27,583 nucleotides of DNA. It comes from Planctomycetota bacterium (lineage in GTDB: Bacteria; Planctomycetota; Planctomycetia; Pirellulales; Pirellulaceae). The stretch is from contig JAJDEH010000475.1 of assembly GCA_029259935.1 (NCBI GenBank), positions 1-27,583 on the forward strand, given 5' to 3'. Below the pieces are notes generated by a model. It saw only the letters and a program-made list of their open reading frames with translations, was not told the DNA's origin and made no database searches. The position numbers and the translations under genes are program-made. This document shows positions 14,539 through 22,350 of this stretch, one piece after another. How positions within the stretch are numbered: position 1 is the stretch's first letter; each line of letters opens with the position of its first letter.

Positions 14539-14907
14539 CTACTGAGCTGACTGCACCTTTATTGGGTGCGGAAGTTTTCCCAATCTAAAATACTTTGGCC
14601 AAAGATCGTGTTCGACTATTCTCTGACCAAGAATTGTTCCATGGCCGTCTACCACCCAGAAATATTGATCATCGCCTCCGTAATCTAGGCATATCGTGCC
14701 GCCGCCAAGTCCGCCAGATCTAAGGTAACCGTAACGGACAGGTCGTCTTGGCAGTCCCTTCCAAAGAACTTCGAAAGACTCTCCGTTGAAGTTTTTTTTA
14801 AAATATGCGGAAACAAGGTTTTTGCTTTTTGGACGCGCATTCTGATCGCATCCAATGGTGGTCGCGATGACCACCGTCAATGCTAAAGGGAGGATTAGCG
14901 GTCTCAT
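14539..14907 (-). CDS. Putative lipoprotein, hypothetical
   Basis: A 122-residue protein with a hydrophobic leader (L-I-L-P-L-A-L-T-V-V-I-A-T-T-I-G-C) ending in a cysteine at position 20. This is a loose lipobox (T-I-G-C rather than L-[AS]-[GA]-C), so lipoprotein processing is likely but not certain. The mature part is short and mixed, with a glycine-rich Y-L-R-S-G-G-L-G-G-G and W-V-V-D-G-H-G-T-I-L-G, which suggest a small beta-rich fold. No family is recognised. GAGG lies about 8 bases before the ATG. It is convergent with the gene at 14063-14500, only 38 bases away. Confidence 0.7.
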   Translation of the reverse strand: MRPLILPLALTVVIATTIGCDQNARPKSKNLVSAYFKKNFNGESFEVLWKGLPRRPVRYGYLRSGGLGGGTICLDYGGDDQYFWVVDGHGTILGQRIVEHDLWPKYFRLGKLPHPIKVQSAQ

Positions 14908-15128
14908 TTACGACCTCACCCAAAAAAAGTTATCAATCAAATCTGTCTTTGGCTGTCGTGGTCTGAATTGTCCCTCGCTCAGTCGCCACAGTCACTTTCG
15001 GCGTGATGGTGGAAACGCCAGATGGCAGTGATAGAATCGATTGTTGTTGAGACTGGAATACTCCGCAACGGCAGCGACTGACTTACCAGCCTTTGGCGAA
15101 CAGCAGCGTTGCCTTGAAAGCCGCCAAC

Positions 15129-15482
15129 ATGTGGCTCTACCACACACTGATGGTCTATCTCCTCCCCTTGTGCCTGCCGCTCGGCATAGCTGCGCTCGCT
15201 GCATCCTTTGCGAAGTCGCGAGTCGTGTTCGTTGTTCCAATCCTTGCGGCGGTAATCTTCATGTACCCCTGGCACATCGATCGCGCACACATTGGCTGGG
15301 AATCCGAACACATGCGTAACGTCGCTTTCTGGACGACGCTAATCGTTCTGATCATCGTTCAATTCACCCGATCCACATTCTACAAGCGTCAGTCACCGTC
15401 CGCCCAGTTTTCGATACGAACACTTCTGCTTGTGACGACTGGCTGCGCGGTTGCCATCGGAATCTACCGATGGTTCGCATAA
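15129..15482 (+). CDS. Small polytopic membrane protein, hypothetical
   Basis: A 117-residue protein with three to four hydrophobic segments: M-V-Y-L-L-P-L-C-L-P-L-G near the start, V-V-F-V-V-P-I-L-A-A-V-I-F, T-L-I-V-L-I-I-V, and a last helix introduced by Q-F-S-I-R-T-L-L-L-V-T-T. That last motif is the same F-S-[IL]-R-T-L-L signature seen at 13906 and 14063. The frame also opens at a TTG at 15093, but the first ATG at 15129 leads straight into a hydrophobic helix and is preferred. The function is unknown. The 220 bases upstream separate it from a divergent lipoprotein gene and hold no further gene. Confidence 0.62.
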   Translation: MWLYHTLMVYLLPLCLPLGIAALAASFAKSRVVFVVPILAAVIFMYPWHIDRAHIGWESEHMRNVAFWTTLIVLIIVQFTRSTFYKRQSPSAQFSIRTLLLVTTGCAVAIGIYRWFA

Positions 15483-15483
15483 C

Positions 15484-15525
15484 ACGCAATTTGTGTTTGC
15501 TTTGCTCGTGTGCGTCCTCGCCTGA
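15484..15525 (+). pseudogene. Remnant of an R-T-L-F-V-V membrane segment
   Basis: Directly after the preceding stop the plus strand reads T-Q-F-V-F-A-L-L-V-C-V-L-A-stop. This matches T-L-F-V-V-V-L-V-V-C-V-L-A-W at about 13966-14010. Over 45 bases I count 37 identities, with the run TGCGTCCTCGCCTG shared without a change; here the tryptophan codon TGG is TGA. It is too short to be a gene and looks like a broken paralog. Confidence 0.4.
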
Positions 15526-15585
15526 TTGGGGAAAAAGAGGCGCCAGGGTGTGCCGGAATAACCGGTTTGGGATAGATTCAACCAA

Positions 15586-16392
15586 TCACTTCGGCCTTCC
15601 GCGGAGAGGCTGTTTTGGTAACGAAATGGTCTTAAGCGTCCGTGCGAAAGGAAACGCAGGCCCACCATTGAGTTCTGGAAGAGGGTCTGGTCTCTCAATC
15701 ACGATCTCAGTTGGCGGTGCGGCGGTGCAACTTGATCTGTTCAGGGCACTTGTGGAATGTGATTTGTTTGGGACACCGTATGGCGGAAAGTCCCTCATGG
15801 TCGCCTCGTCGATCATATCCGGGTTGACGATCATCGAGTCCTCCTGAATCTCTACAATCTCAAGGCTCCCCAGCAGATCATAGTCTGCATCCGAGAGCAG
15901 CTTCGAGGAAGGGTTGCCAAAGGTGGCTTCTCCATCTTTCATCGTCGAGCAGATCTCTCCGTCGAAGATGAACGTGTCCGGCCGACTTGAGCTGACCATG
16001 TGAATGTCAAATCTGTCCTCAGGATTCAACTCTTCGGGAAGCTGTATCAAAACGGTGCGGTAGGAGGTTCCACCATACGTACCTATCTGGTGAATCCAAT
16101 GCCGGATCATCAGATAGTTTCCCCGGCTCGATTTGTCCCCCCCGGGCCGCCAGATGCCATCTGGCCGCCGTGCGACGATGCCGCGAGTATCGTCGAACCA
16201 GACGTAATTCCCTGTCACCTCAATGTCGTCGTAAGTTTTCGCTTCAAAGAAGTGTTCGGGGAAAGACTTAGGCTCCGTCCGCGACTGGACTGCCCGGCTA
16301 ACAAGAATTCCGCCAGTTATTAGGTACGCCAACCAAAGTGGTGTAACCAAAAGCAACACGAGCGTGAGTAAAACCTTCGATTTGTGAGCCAT
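15586..16392 (-). CDS. Membrane-anchored hypothetical protein
   Basis: A 268-residue protein with one N-terminal hydrophobic segment (about 7-34: L-T-L-V-L-L-L-V-T-P-L-W-L-A-Y-L-I-T-G-G), which is a signal anchor, then a soluble, acidic region to about residue 215. The last 50 residues are rich in serine, proline, lysine and arginine and may be disordered. I recognise no domain. GGTGAAAG directly before the ATG gives a fair ribosome site. The long open frame, sensible amino-acid use and leader argue for a real gene. It stands alone, with the small membrane gene ending 103 bases beyond its stop and convergent to it. The function is unknown. Confidence 0.65.
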   Translation of the reverse strand: MAHKSKVLLTLVLLLVTPLWLAYLITGGILVSRAVQSRTEPKSFPEHFFEAKTYDDIEVTGNYVWFDDTRGIVARRPDGIWRPGGDKSSRGNYLMIRHWIHQIGTYGGTSYRTVLIQLPEELNPEDRFDIHMVSSSRPDTFIFDGEICSTMKDGEATFGNPSSKLLSDADYDLLGSLEIVEIQEDSMIVNPDMIDEATMRDFPPYGVPNKSHSTSALNRSSCTAAPPTEIVIERPDPLPELNGGPAFPFARTLKTISLPKQPLRGRPK

Positions 16393-16527
16393 CTTTCACC
16401 AGATGGTAAGGGCCGCGCTCGAATACGAAACCATTCTACCAAAAGCACGGAAGAAAGCACGGAAGAGGACATTCTACTTTACCGACGATTGGTCCAGTGA
16501 ACTCAAAAATTCAATTGCGCTGTAGTA

Positions 16528-16863
16528 CTAGATATCGGCAAATGGTCCCCATCCAGTTTCTGGCACGCTCTGGATCATTGAGTTATCGGGGAAGAGCTGT
16601 TTCAGCGCGCGAACGAGTTGGGGGCGAATCATGTCGAAATCCTCGCCCCCAACCAATTGAGGACCGGCTGCGAATGGAACTCATGATCCAATATCACGTC
16701 GCCAGAACGTCGTCAAACCGTGAACTGGCGAGTGCACTTGCCAGCGCCCATCCATACTGGATTGCAGCCAGGGAACTAGAAACGAGTCTGATTCAGAAGG
16801 ATTGAGCCCATAACGCGATCCCATTGCCATTTGGAGAATGGCCTCGCCGCGTTTCGCCGCCAT
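16528..16863 (-). pseudogene. ORF of unknown family interrupted by an in-frame UGA
   Basis: From the ATG at 16863 the minus strand reads 60 residues (M-A-A-K-R-G-E-A-I-L-Q-M-A-M to F-W-R-R-D-I-G-S), then TGA at 16681-16683. It continues in the same frame for 50 residues (V-P-F-A-A-G-P-Q-L-V-G-G-E-D-F-D-M-I-R-P-Q-L-V-R) to TAG at 16528. Both halves have protein-like composition, and the second would make a good helix (P-Q-L-V-R-A-L-K-Q-L-F-P). A nonsense mutation in a gene of about 110 residues is the likely reading. Selenocysteine insertion is possible in principle, but no selenocysteine gene or clear insertion hairpin was seen. No family is recognised. Confidence 0.45.
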
Positions 16864-16869
16864 GTCTTG

Positions 16870-16929
16870 TTAACGCGACAGGAACTCGACGACCGTATTC
16901 TCATCGACCGGCAACCTAATATCGCTTGG
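16870..16929 (-). pseudogene. Diverged copy of the rpsD 3' end
   Basis: The minus strand encodes PSDIRLPVDENTVVEFLSR and TAA, against PSDISLPVDMNTVVEFLSR and TAG at the end of the intact rpsD. Over 60 bases aligned to 18434-18493 I count 51 identities. Similarity stops abruptly on both sides. It is in the same orientation as rpsD and lies about 1.5 kb from it. It has no start codon and cannot make S4. Confidence 0.8.
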
Positions 16930-17056
16930 CGGGTCCCAACCACCGACATCTCGCCCAAGCTGCGTGCGGATTCAGATTGCAATCGATTCGTGTTGCAAAG
17001 CGCGGTAGCATTTGCCTTTCTCACTCGATCAGTCACTGGTCTCGGAATTGGATCTG

Positions 17057-18196
17057 ATGCGAAAACTGAATTCAATCGACGGCGTTTTCAGCAGACTGGC
17101 AATGACTCTCCTGGGGATCTGCTTGTTTGCGTCGTGTTCACCAATCTCGGAATCGGCGCTCGGCGATCCAAGCGAATCTCAAATTGGAGGGACCACTGGC
17201 GGACGTGACGCTAGCACCTCAAGAGTGCCGAACTCGCACGGCCCGTTGTCAACATTGTTGCCGTGGTTACCGCCAGACACGGAATCCATCGTGGCGATGC
17301 AGGGTGTCATGGAGATAAAGGATAAGCCCTTGGAGGACACGGGGGACTACCCCGCGCCTCCGCCAATTAGTAACAAGCCAGACCCAAATCCCGAGCTGAC
17401 GGCCAAAACGCTTGGCTTGGAGTTTGAAGAATTGATGAGGGAACAATCCCTGGGAATCTTTCCGGAATCGTCCCACGATTTATTGAACAACCAACGCATT
17501 GTTGCCACGTTGATGGCAGTGCATAGTCCTGGGAGCCTTGAGAAGGGGGAGTATGTGCCTCCGCTGCTAGGCCCAGATCATATTTCCTTTCGAACTTGTC
17601 AATTTGGGAAGTTCGCGGATGAATCCGGCCAAACGGTGTTGGCGCAACTGGAAAAGGACTCTAAACACCAGTTTGAATTGCATGGATTTCGGATCATTCA
17701 ACTAGAGAACCAATGGTTCGCCGAGCACGCTCCCGCGCTCTACTATACCGTTCCGCATCCTAAGGTCGTGATTGCCGCCACCGATTTGAACTACCTGGAT
17801 CGCGTTCTCAAGCGAATCGAGCAACGGAAAACTTCCATCGATATGAATCACGTACTGTCCCTTGGAAAACACATCGACTTGGCGTCCCCGGTGTGGGCTA
17901 TTCGCCAATACCCGAAGACTTCAAAACGCGGCCACTATTCCATGTTGAACATGGACCAAGAAGCCCAGGCGTTGGGGTTTTGTTATCAGAGGGACGCGGG
18001 GAATAAGGTCGCGTTCGTTTACACTTCCAAGTCTCCCGATGCGGGTCGGCATCTTGAGCGACTTTTTTTCGGCCACCTAGAAATCGAGCTGCAGTCAAAC
18101 CGCATTACGAAAAATACTCATAATGTCTCTTATCGGCTTTCCAAGGAATCCGGGGGGCCGGCACTCTTGCTGCTTTCCATGTTTGGGACTTGGTAG
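17057..18196 (+). CDS. Putative lipoprotein, hypothetical
   Basis: A 379-residue protein. The leader M-T-L-L-G-I-C-L-F-A-S-C near residues 16-27 ends in a possible lipobox cysteine. The mature part starts with a Ser/Gly-rich linker, then L-P-W-L-P-P-D-T-E-S-I-V-A-M, a start I associate with planctomycete exported proteins of unknown role. The pattern V-V-I-A-A-T-D-L-N-Y-L-D-R-V-L-K-R-I further on fits a repeated alpha/beta layout. No catalytic motif is visible. The frame is open from a TTG at 17012, but the ATG at 17057 with GGA six bases upstream is preferred. It is the only intact gene between the two copies of the rpsD 3' end and may be cargo of that insertion. The 237 bases downstream, convergent with rpsD, show nothing clear. 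Confidence 0.68.
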   Translation: MRKLNSIDGVFSRLAMTLLGICLFASCSPISESALGDPSESQIGGTTGGRDASTSRVPNSHGPLSTLLPWLPPDTESIVAMQGVMEIKDKPLEDTGDYPAPPPISNKPDPNPELTAKTLGLEFEELMREQSLGIFPESSHDLLNNQRIVATLMAVHSPGSLEKGEYVPPLLGPDHISFRTCQFGKFADESGQTVLAQLEKDSKHQFELHGFRIIQLENQWFAEHAPALYYTVPHPKVVIAATDLNYLDRVLKRIEQRKTSIDMNHVLSLGKHIDLASPVWAIRQYPKTSKRGHYSMLNMDQEAQALGFCYQRDAGNKVAFVYTSKSPDAGRHLERLFFGHLEIELQSNRITKNTHNVSYRLSKESGGPALLLLSMFGTW

Positions 18197-18433
18197 CTGA
18201 AGTATGGCCTGGGGAAAAATCAACAGGCTAAAGTTTGGACTCCCACAGCGCGGGATTGTAGTCCTTGATCAGCAAAAAAGCACCCGTCCATTGTCAGACC
18301 GAAGAACCAGCGTCGGCGTGGACTCTGATAATAGATGACTCAACCGAACAACAGCAAACGTAGAATGCTGTAAAACCACGAGATCGCTAACGCAGGATTC
18401 AAATCTGCCCCACGAACGCTGTCGCCGGAAAAT

Positions 18434-19045
18434 CTAGCGCGACAGAAATTCGACGACCGTGTTCATGTCGACCGGCAAGCTAATATCGCTTGGACCCGGC
18501 ATGCCAAGTACGCTGATCGATAACGTTTCCGTGTCCGAGGCGATCCATTCCGTGGGTTCTGCTTGCGAATCGCCCAAGTTGGCTCGATAAAGATTCTGGA
18601 TCTTTTCCTTGGGACGCAATGTAATGATATCGCCTGGTCGCAGGATGAACGACGGCTTGGTGACCTTGACATTATTCACGTAGAAGTGGCCATGGACCAC
18701 GCCTTGCCGAGCTTGAGGGCGCGACTTTGAGAATCCGGCACGGCGGACGACGTTATCGATTCGCCGCTCGCAAATCAGCAGCAAGTGCTCTCCGGTGTTG
18801 CCGGTTTCGCCCGTGGCCTTTTCAAAATATCGCCGTAATTGCCGTTCGCCCAACCCGTAGTAGTGCTTGACCTTTTGCTTTTCCTTGAGGGCCGTTCCAT
18901 AGTTGGAGGGCCGGCGACCGCGCGTGTGCATTCCAGGCGGCTGGTTCTCGCGTCGCTCATAGGCACGCGAGGCACCACGATTTTCGTAAATCATCGCTCC
19001 GAGTCGGCGGTTGATTCTTGCCTTAGGTCCTGTGTAACGGGCCAT
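18434..19045 (-). CDS. rpsD: 30S ribosomal protein S4
   Basis: A 203-residue S4 protein, which binds 16S rRNA early in small-subunit assembly and lines the mRNA entry channel. The N-terminus reads M-A-R-Y-T-G-P-K-A-R-I-N-R-R-L-G. The S4 RNA-binding domain is clear around 95-160 (I-C-E-R-R-I-D-N-V-V-R-R-A-G-F, then A-R-Q-x-V-x-H-G-H-F-Y-V-N). No zinc-binding cysteine cluster is present at the N-terminus, so it is the zinc-free form. GAGGAGAA lies about 10 bases before the ATG. It is not beside other ribosomal protein genes; tsaD lies 320 bases upstream on the same strand. Its last 60 bases have a diverged second copy at 16870-16929. Confidence 0.97.
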   Translation of the reverse strand: MARYTGPKARINRRLGAMIYENRGASRAYERRENQPPGMHTRGRRPSNYGTALKEKQKVKHYYGLGERQLRRYFEKATGETGNTGEHLLLICERRIDNVVRRAGFSKSRPQARQGVVHGHFYVNNVKVTKPSFILRPGDIITLRPKEKIQNLYRANLGDSQAEPTEWIASDTETLSISVLGMPGPSDISLPVDMNTVVEFLSR

Positions 19046-19365
19046 GCAGCCAATTCTCCTCTCAAGTTGGCCTTAGTAGCGGCCAGGACAAAACGATCAC
19101 GGTCATTGGGTTTGCGAATATTGGAATCCAGTATCTTGCCGGGTTTCTCGCTCTGAATCAAGGGCTAACCGGGATAATTCAGTAAGCCGGCGCGGGGGCG
19201 AGGGATGAACGCCCGCGCTCGCCTTCGCCCCCAGCAGTTCGAAATTCGACGCGAGGCGGTATTGCAGCAATGCCTTTTCACGGCACGACTTGCATCGACG
19301 AAAGCCCAGGCCTTGGACATCAAAGCGAAGCTTCCAGTGCCGATTTAGCCTGAAGCCGCCTGAAA
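19046..19365. other. Leader/intergenic region between tsaD and rpsD
   Basis: No gene is seen. A GC-rich inverted structure lies near 19190-19232: GCGCGGG pairs with CCCGCGC, and an alternative pairing of GGGGGCGA with TCGCCCCC-like sequence overlaps it. It could end tsaD transcription or form part of an rpsD leader, but no U-run follows. The last 15 bases hold the rpsD ribosome site. Confidence 0.4.
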
Positions 19366-20394
19366 TTAGAACCGCACCAGCCCGGGAACGACTTCAAGGT
19401 CCAAGTCTTCAACTAGCCCTGCCTGCAGTCGTTCGACCGCGATCGCGCCCATGACCGCGTTATCAGTACAAAGATGCAGTGGCGCGATGTGCAACGTAAT
19501 GCCGCAATCTTCGGCCGCCTGTTCGAGCCTTTGGCGCAAGCGCCGGTTAGCGGCCACGCCTCCGCCGACGCACAACGTGGACAGACCCGTCTTCTCCATC
19601 GCCAGCATGGCCTTGCCCACCAGGCAGTCGACAACGGCCTCTTGGAAACTGGCTGACAGATCCGCGACTTGTTGATCGGCAAGCTTAATAGCACTGAAAT
19701 CTGGGCGTCCCGGCCCGGCGATCTCGTAGCGAACGGCGGTCTTCAATCCGCTGAAGCTAAAGTCCAGCCGGTCCTTGTCTTTGAGAAACGAACGGGGAAA
19801 CCGATAGGCTCGCGGATCGCCTTTTTCCGCCGCTCGGGAAACCGACGGCCCGCCCGGATAAGGCAGCCCCAGCATACTGGCGACTTTATCAAATGCCTCG
19901 CCGGCCGCGTCGTCGATCGTACCGCCCAGGTATTCAAAATCGAAACTGTTTTGGCAACGATATAAATGGCTGTGCCCGCCACTGACGATAAAGCCGACAC
20001 AAGGAAAGATGTCGACACCGCTGGCAATGCGACAAGCATAAACGTGAGCATGCAGATGGTTCACCGCCACCAGCGGCTTTTGCAGCGCCACGCACAGTGA
20101 CTTGGCGGCCACTACGCCTACTAACAGCGAACCGGCCAGCCCCGGCGTATTGGCGACGGCGATCGCGTCCAGGTCGCTTAGTTCACAACCGGCCTGCTTC
20201 AAGGCCTCGTCGATGACGGGCAAGATGCGTTCGACATGCGCGCGGGCGGCGATTTCGGGCACGACGCCGTGAAACCGTTCGTGTAGCGCATCTTGAGACG
20301 CGACTACCGACGAAAGAACCTCCAACGCGTCCGTGACGACCGCCGCGGCGGTCTCGTCACAAGAGGTTTCTAGCGTGAGAATGCGTAAAGGCAT
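19366..20394 (-). CDS. tsaD: tRNA N6-adenosine threonylcarbamoyltransferase TsaD
   Basis: A 342-residue enzyme that transfers the threonylcarbamoyl group to A37 of ANN-decoding tRNAs, with TsaB, TsaE and TsaC as partners. The start L-E-T-S-C-D-E-T is the family opening. The iron-binding HxxxH is seen as N-H-L-H-A-H (H113, H117), and the nucleotide site includes G-G-T-I-D-D-A-A-G-E-A-F-D-K. The length is normal for the family. The start is ATG. It lies 83 bases after the S41 protease gene and ahead of rpsD on the same strand; the three may be read together, though the gaps allow separate promoters. No sign of damage. Confidence 0.97.
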   Translation of the reverse strand: MPLRILTLETSCDETAAAVVTDALEVLSSVVASQDALHERFHGVVPEIAARAHVERILPVIDEALKQAGCELSDLDAIAVANTPGLAGSLLVGVVAAKSLCVALQKPLVAVNHLHAHVYACRIASGVDIFPCVGFIVSGGHSHLYRCQNSFDFEYLGGTIDDAAGEAFDKVASMLGLPYPGGPSVSRAAEKGDPRAYRFPRSFLKDKDRLDFSFSGLKTAVRYEIAGPGRPDFSAIKLADQQVADLSASFQEAVVDCLVGKAMLAMEKTGLSTLCVGGGVAANRRLRQRLEQAAEDCGITLHIAPLHLCTDNAVMGAIAVERLQAGLVEDLDLEVVPGLVRF

Positions 20395-20477
20395 GGACCA
20401 TTCTAGAGTTGCTGTCCGCGTTCCGTCCGCTTTGTTCGCGCAGAGAACAACGACACTAATCCGCTCGCGGCTGCGAC

Positions 20478-21938
20478 TTAATCTTGCTTGGCAGGGGCGT
20501 CCTTGGCTTTTTCCGCGACCGAATCGTCCTTTGCATTATCACTCATGGCATGAATCATCTTATCCAGCTGCTCGACCGCCGCCTTAAGTTGGCGGTCGGT
20601 GAACGGTTTGGCGGATTCCGCCTCCGGATCCGTCTTGGGATCCATCTTGTCAACGATGTCGCGATCCCGTCGATCGCGCAACAACGCGGTAACTTCGCGA
20701 TCGGTCAATTTCACCACGAATCCTTCGTTAGGCGTAACGCCCCACTCATCCTTCTCGGTCGCCCCATCGAAGCGATGAATGTTTTTACCGCTTGGCCGCA
20801 TGTACCCGGCCGTCGTCAACTTCAAGGCGCTGCGGCCACTTTCCAAATCGATGATATTCTGCACGCTCCCTTTTCCCCAAGTACGCGTACCGACGATGAC
20901 GGCCCGTTCGTGATCCTGCAAACAGGCCGACACAATTTCACTAGCACTGGCACTGGAGCGATTGACCAGCACGACGATGGGAAATTGGGAAAAAGTGCCC
21001 TTCTTGTGCGCGTCCCAAACACGTTTGGGCGCGTTGCGGCCTTCCGTGCTGACGATGCGCCCTTCCGGTATGAACATATCACAAACGTCGATCGCCGCGG
21101 AAAGCAAACCGCCCGGATTAAATCGCAGATCCAAGATCAAGCCGCGAACGTCTTGCGACTCAAGCTCCTTCAGAGCTTCGCGAAGCTCGTTGACCGTATG
21201 CCGCGAAAACGACGTGACGCGAATGAAGCCTGTTTTCTTTTTTTCGTCAAAGATAAAGTTCCATGAGTCGTCATCCTTGCGCCGATCGCCCAGCACGGTG
21301 AGTACGCGGATTTTGTCTCGTTTCAGTTTGATCTCTTTCGGCATAGGATCGTCGGGATGCACGACCGTCACCGTGACTTCGGTGCCGATCTTTCCCTTCA
21401 TGAGCCGCACCGCATCATCCAGGGTAATCCCCTTGGTGGGTGTGTTTTCGATTTTGATAATGAGGTCGCCGGCGACCATGCCCGCGCGATAAGCGGGTGA
21501 ACCGACGATCGGGCTGATCACCTTGAGTTGTTCGTTTTCGATGGAGACCTGAATCCCCACGCCGCCGAACTCACTTTCGACGACCCCCTTGAATCGCTCG
21601 ATGTCTTTCGGCGAAATGTAATTCGAGTATTGATCGAGTTCTTTTACCATTCCCTTAATGGCGGCTTCCATCAATTCGCGGCGACTAATATCTTTCACAT
21701 AATTACGGTCGATTTGATCGAGCGTATCGGCGAACAAGGTCAGCAACTCGTAGTACTCGTCGTCCCGTTCCAGCGGCTTTAACTCGCCCTTGGCTTCTTC
21801 CGTTTTCGACGCTTGATCGGTGGCGGCGGCAGCTTTCTTCGGCTCTGGTTCCTGAGCGAAACCAGGAGTTCGCATCAAAGCCAGTGAAAGCAGGGCGACG
21901 ATCAAGAAAGTGAATAAGTGCCGGGAACAACGTCTCAT
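20478..21938 (-). CDS. S41-family C-terminal processing protease (CtpA/Prc-like)
   Basis: A 486-residue exported serine protease. A signal peptide (about 1-28, ending T-P-G-F-A-Q) is followed by an acidic, alanine- and lysine-rich linker and a helical cap. A PDZ domain follows (about 120-205, G-S-P-A-Y-R-A-G-M-V-A-G-D-L-I), then the S41 catalytic core. The Ser/Lys dyad is in S-A-S-A-S-E-I (S331) and T-W-G-K-G (K356); their 25-residue spacing equals that of E. coli Prc. Such proteases cut periplasmic proteins from the C-terminus, often in envelope quality control. The frame opens 14 codons earlier, but the ATG at 21938 follows AGGAGG at 8 bases and begins the signal peptide. The last 30 residues are charged and low in complexity. 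Confidence 0.95.
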   Translation of the reverse strand: MRRCSRHLFTFLIVALLSLALMRTPGFAQEPEPKKAAAATDQASKTEEAKGELKPLERDDEYYELLTLFADTLDQIDRNYVKDISRRELMEAAIKGMVKELDQYSNYISPKDIERFKGVVESEFGGVGIQVSIENEQLKVISPIVGSPAYRAGMVAGDLIIKIENTPTKGITLDDAVRLMKGKIGTEVTVTVVHPDDPMPKEIKLKRDKIRVLTVLGDRRKDDDSWNFIFDEKKKTGFIRVTSFSRHTVNELREALKELESQDVRGLILDLRFNPGGLLSAAIDVCDMFIPEGRIVSTEGRNAPKRVWDAHKKGTFSQFPIVVLVNRSSASASEIVSACLQDHERAVIVGTRTWGKGSVQNIIDLESGRSALKLTTAGYMRPSGKNIHRFDGATEKDEWGVTPNEGFVVKLTDREVTALLRDRRDRDIVDKMDPKTDPEAESAKPFTDRQLKAAVEQLDKMIHAMSDNAKDDSVAEKAKDAPAKQD

Positions 21939-22115
21939 CGCGATTCCTCCTAAGAGAAGGGGATAGGCTTGCCGCAGCAAGATACGCTCGAGCTATACCA
22001 ACAGGGAACCGCCCGCAAGATTGCAGCCTCCCGAGCGTAGGGTAGGTATTCAATTACAATCTATTGTAGGGCGGCGGGCACCATTCGACAACTAAAACAT
22101 CCCGCCAGCCGCTGG

Positions 22116-22307
22116 ACACGGAATGATGAAGGGTGAAGGAAGAAGAAAAGGAAGAACCCCCTGGCGTCCCCCTTGGTAAAGGGGGACAAACAGTTCTCCC
22201 CCTTGCCAAGGGGGAGTTAGAGGGGGTCTTTTCGCGCGGCTCAAGCAGACAGCCGAACAAGAGAATCGAACACCGAACATCGAACACGGAATGATGAAGG
22301 GTGAAGG
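22116..22307. repeat. Composite repeat: REPIN-like element between 24-base direct repeats
   Basis: A 24-base direct repeat beginning ACACGGAATGATGAAGGG occurs at 22116-22139 and 22284-22307 without a mismatch. Between them, 22156-22227 holds the second copy of the double palindrome: GTCCCCCTT/AAGGGGGAC (22166-22187) and CTCCCCCTT/AAGGGGGAG (22196-22216), bounded by ACCCCCT and AGGGGGT. A short tandem of CGAACAC, CGAACAT and CGAACAC precedes the right direct repeat. The region lies between the DUF1501 stop and the S41 gene start, and no gene was found in 21939-22350. Confidence 0.85.
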
Positions 22308-22350
22308 GAAAACGAAGAACCTCTCCTTACCCCTGTTCACTCGGCGAAGA

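Noticed and set aside
20484..21266. A 260-codon plus-strand frame opposite the S41 protease
   Set aside because: It lies wholly inside the protease coding region, whose PDZ and Ser/Lys motifs are certain; no features in the antisense product.
22055..22068. TACAAT-CT-ATTGTA inverted repeat upstream of the S41 gene
   Set aside because: It is short and AT-rich; it could be a promoter or operator half but has no supporting -35 box or second copy.
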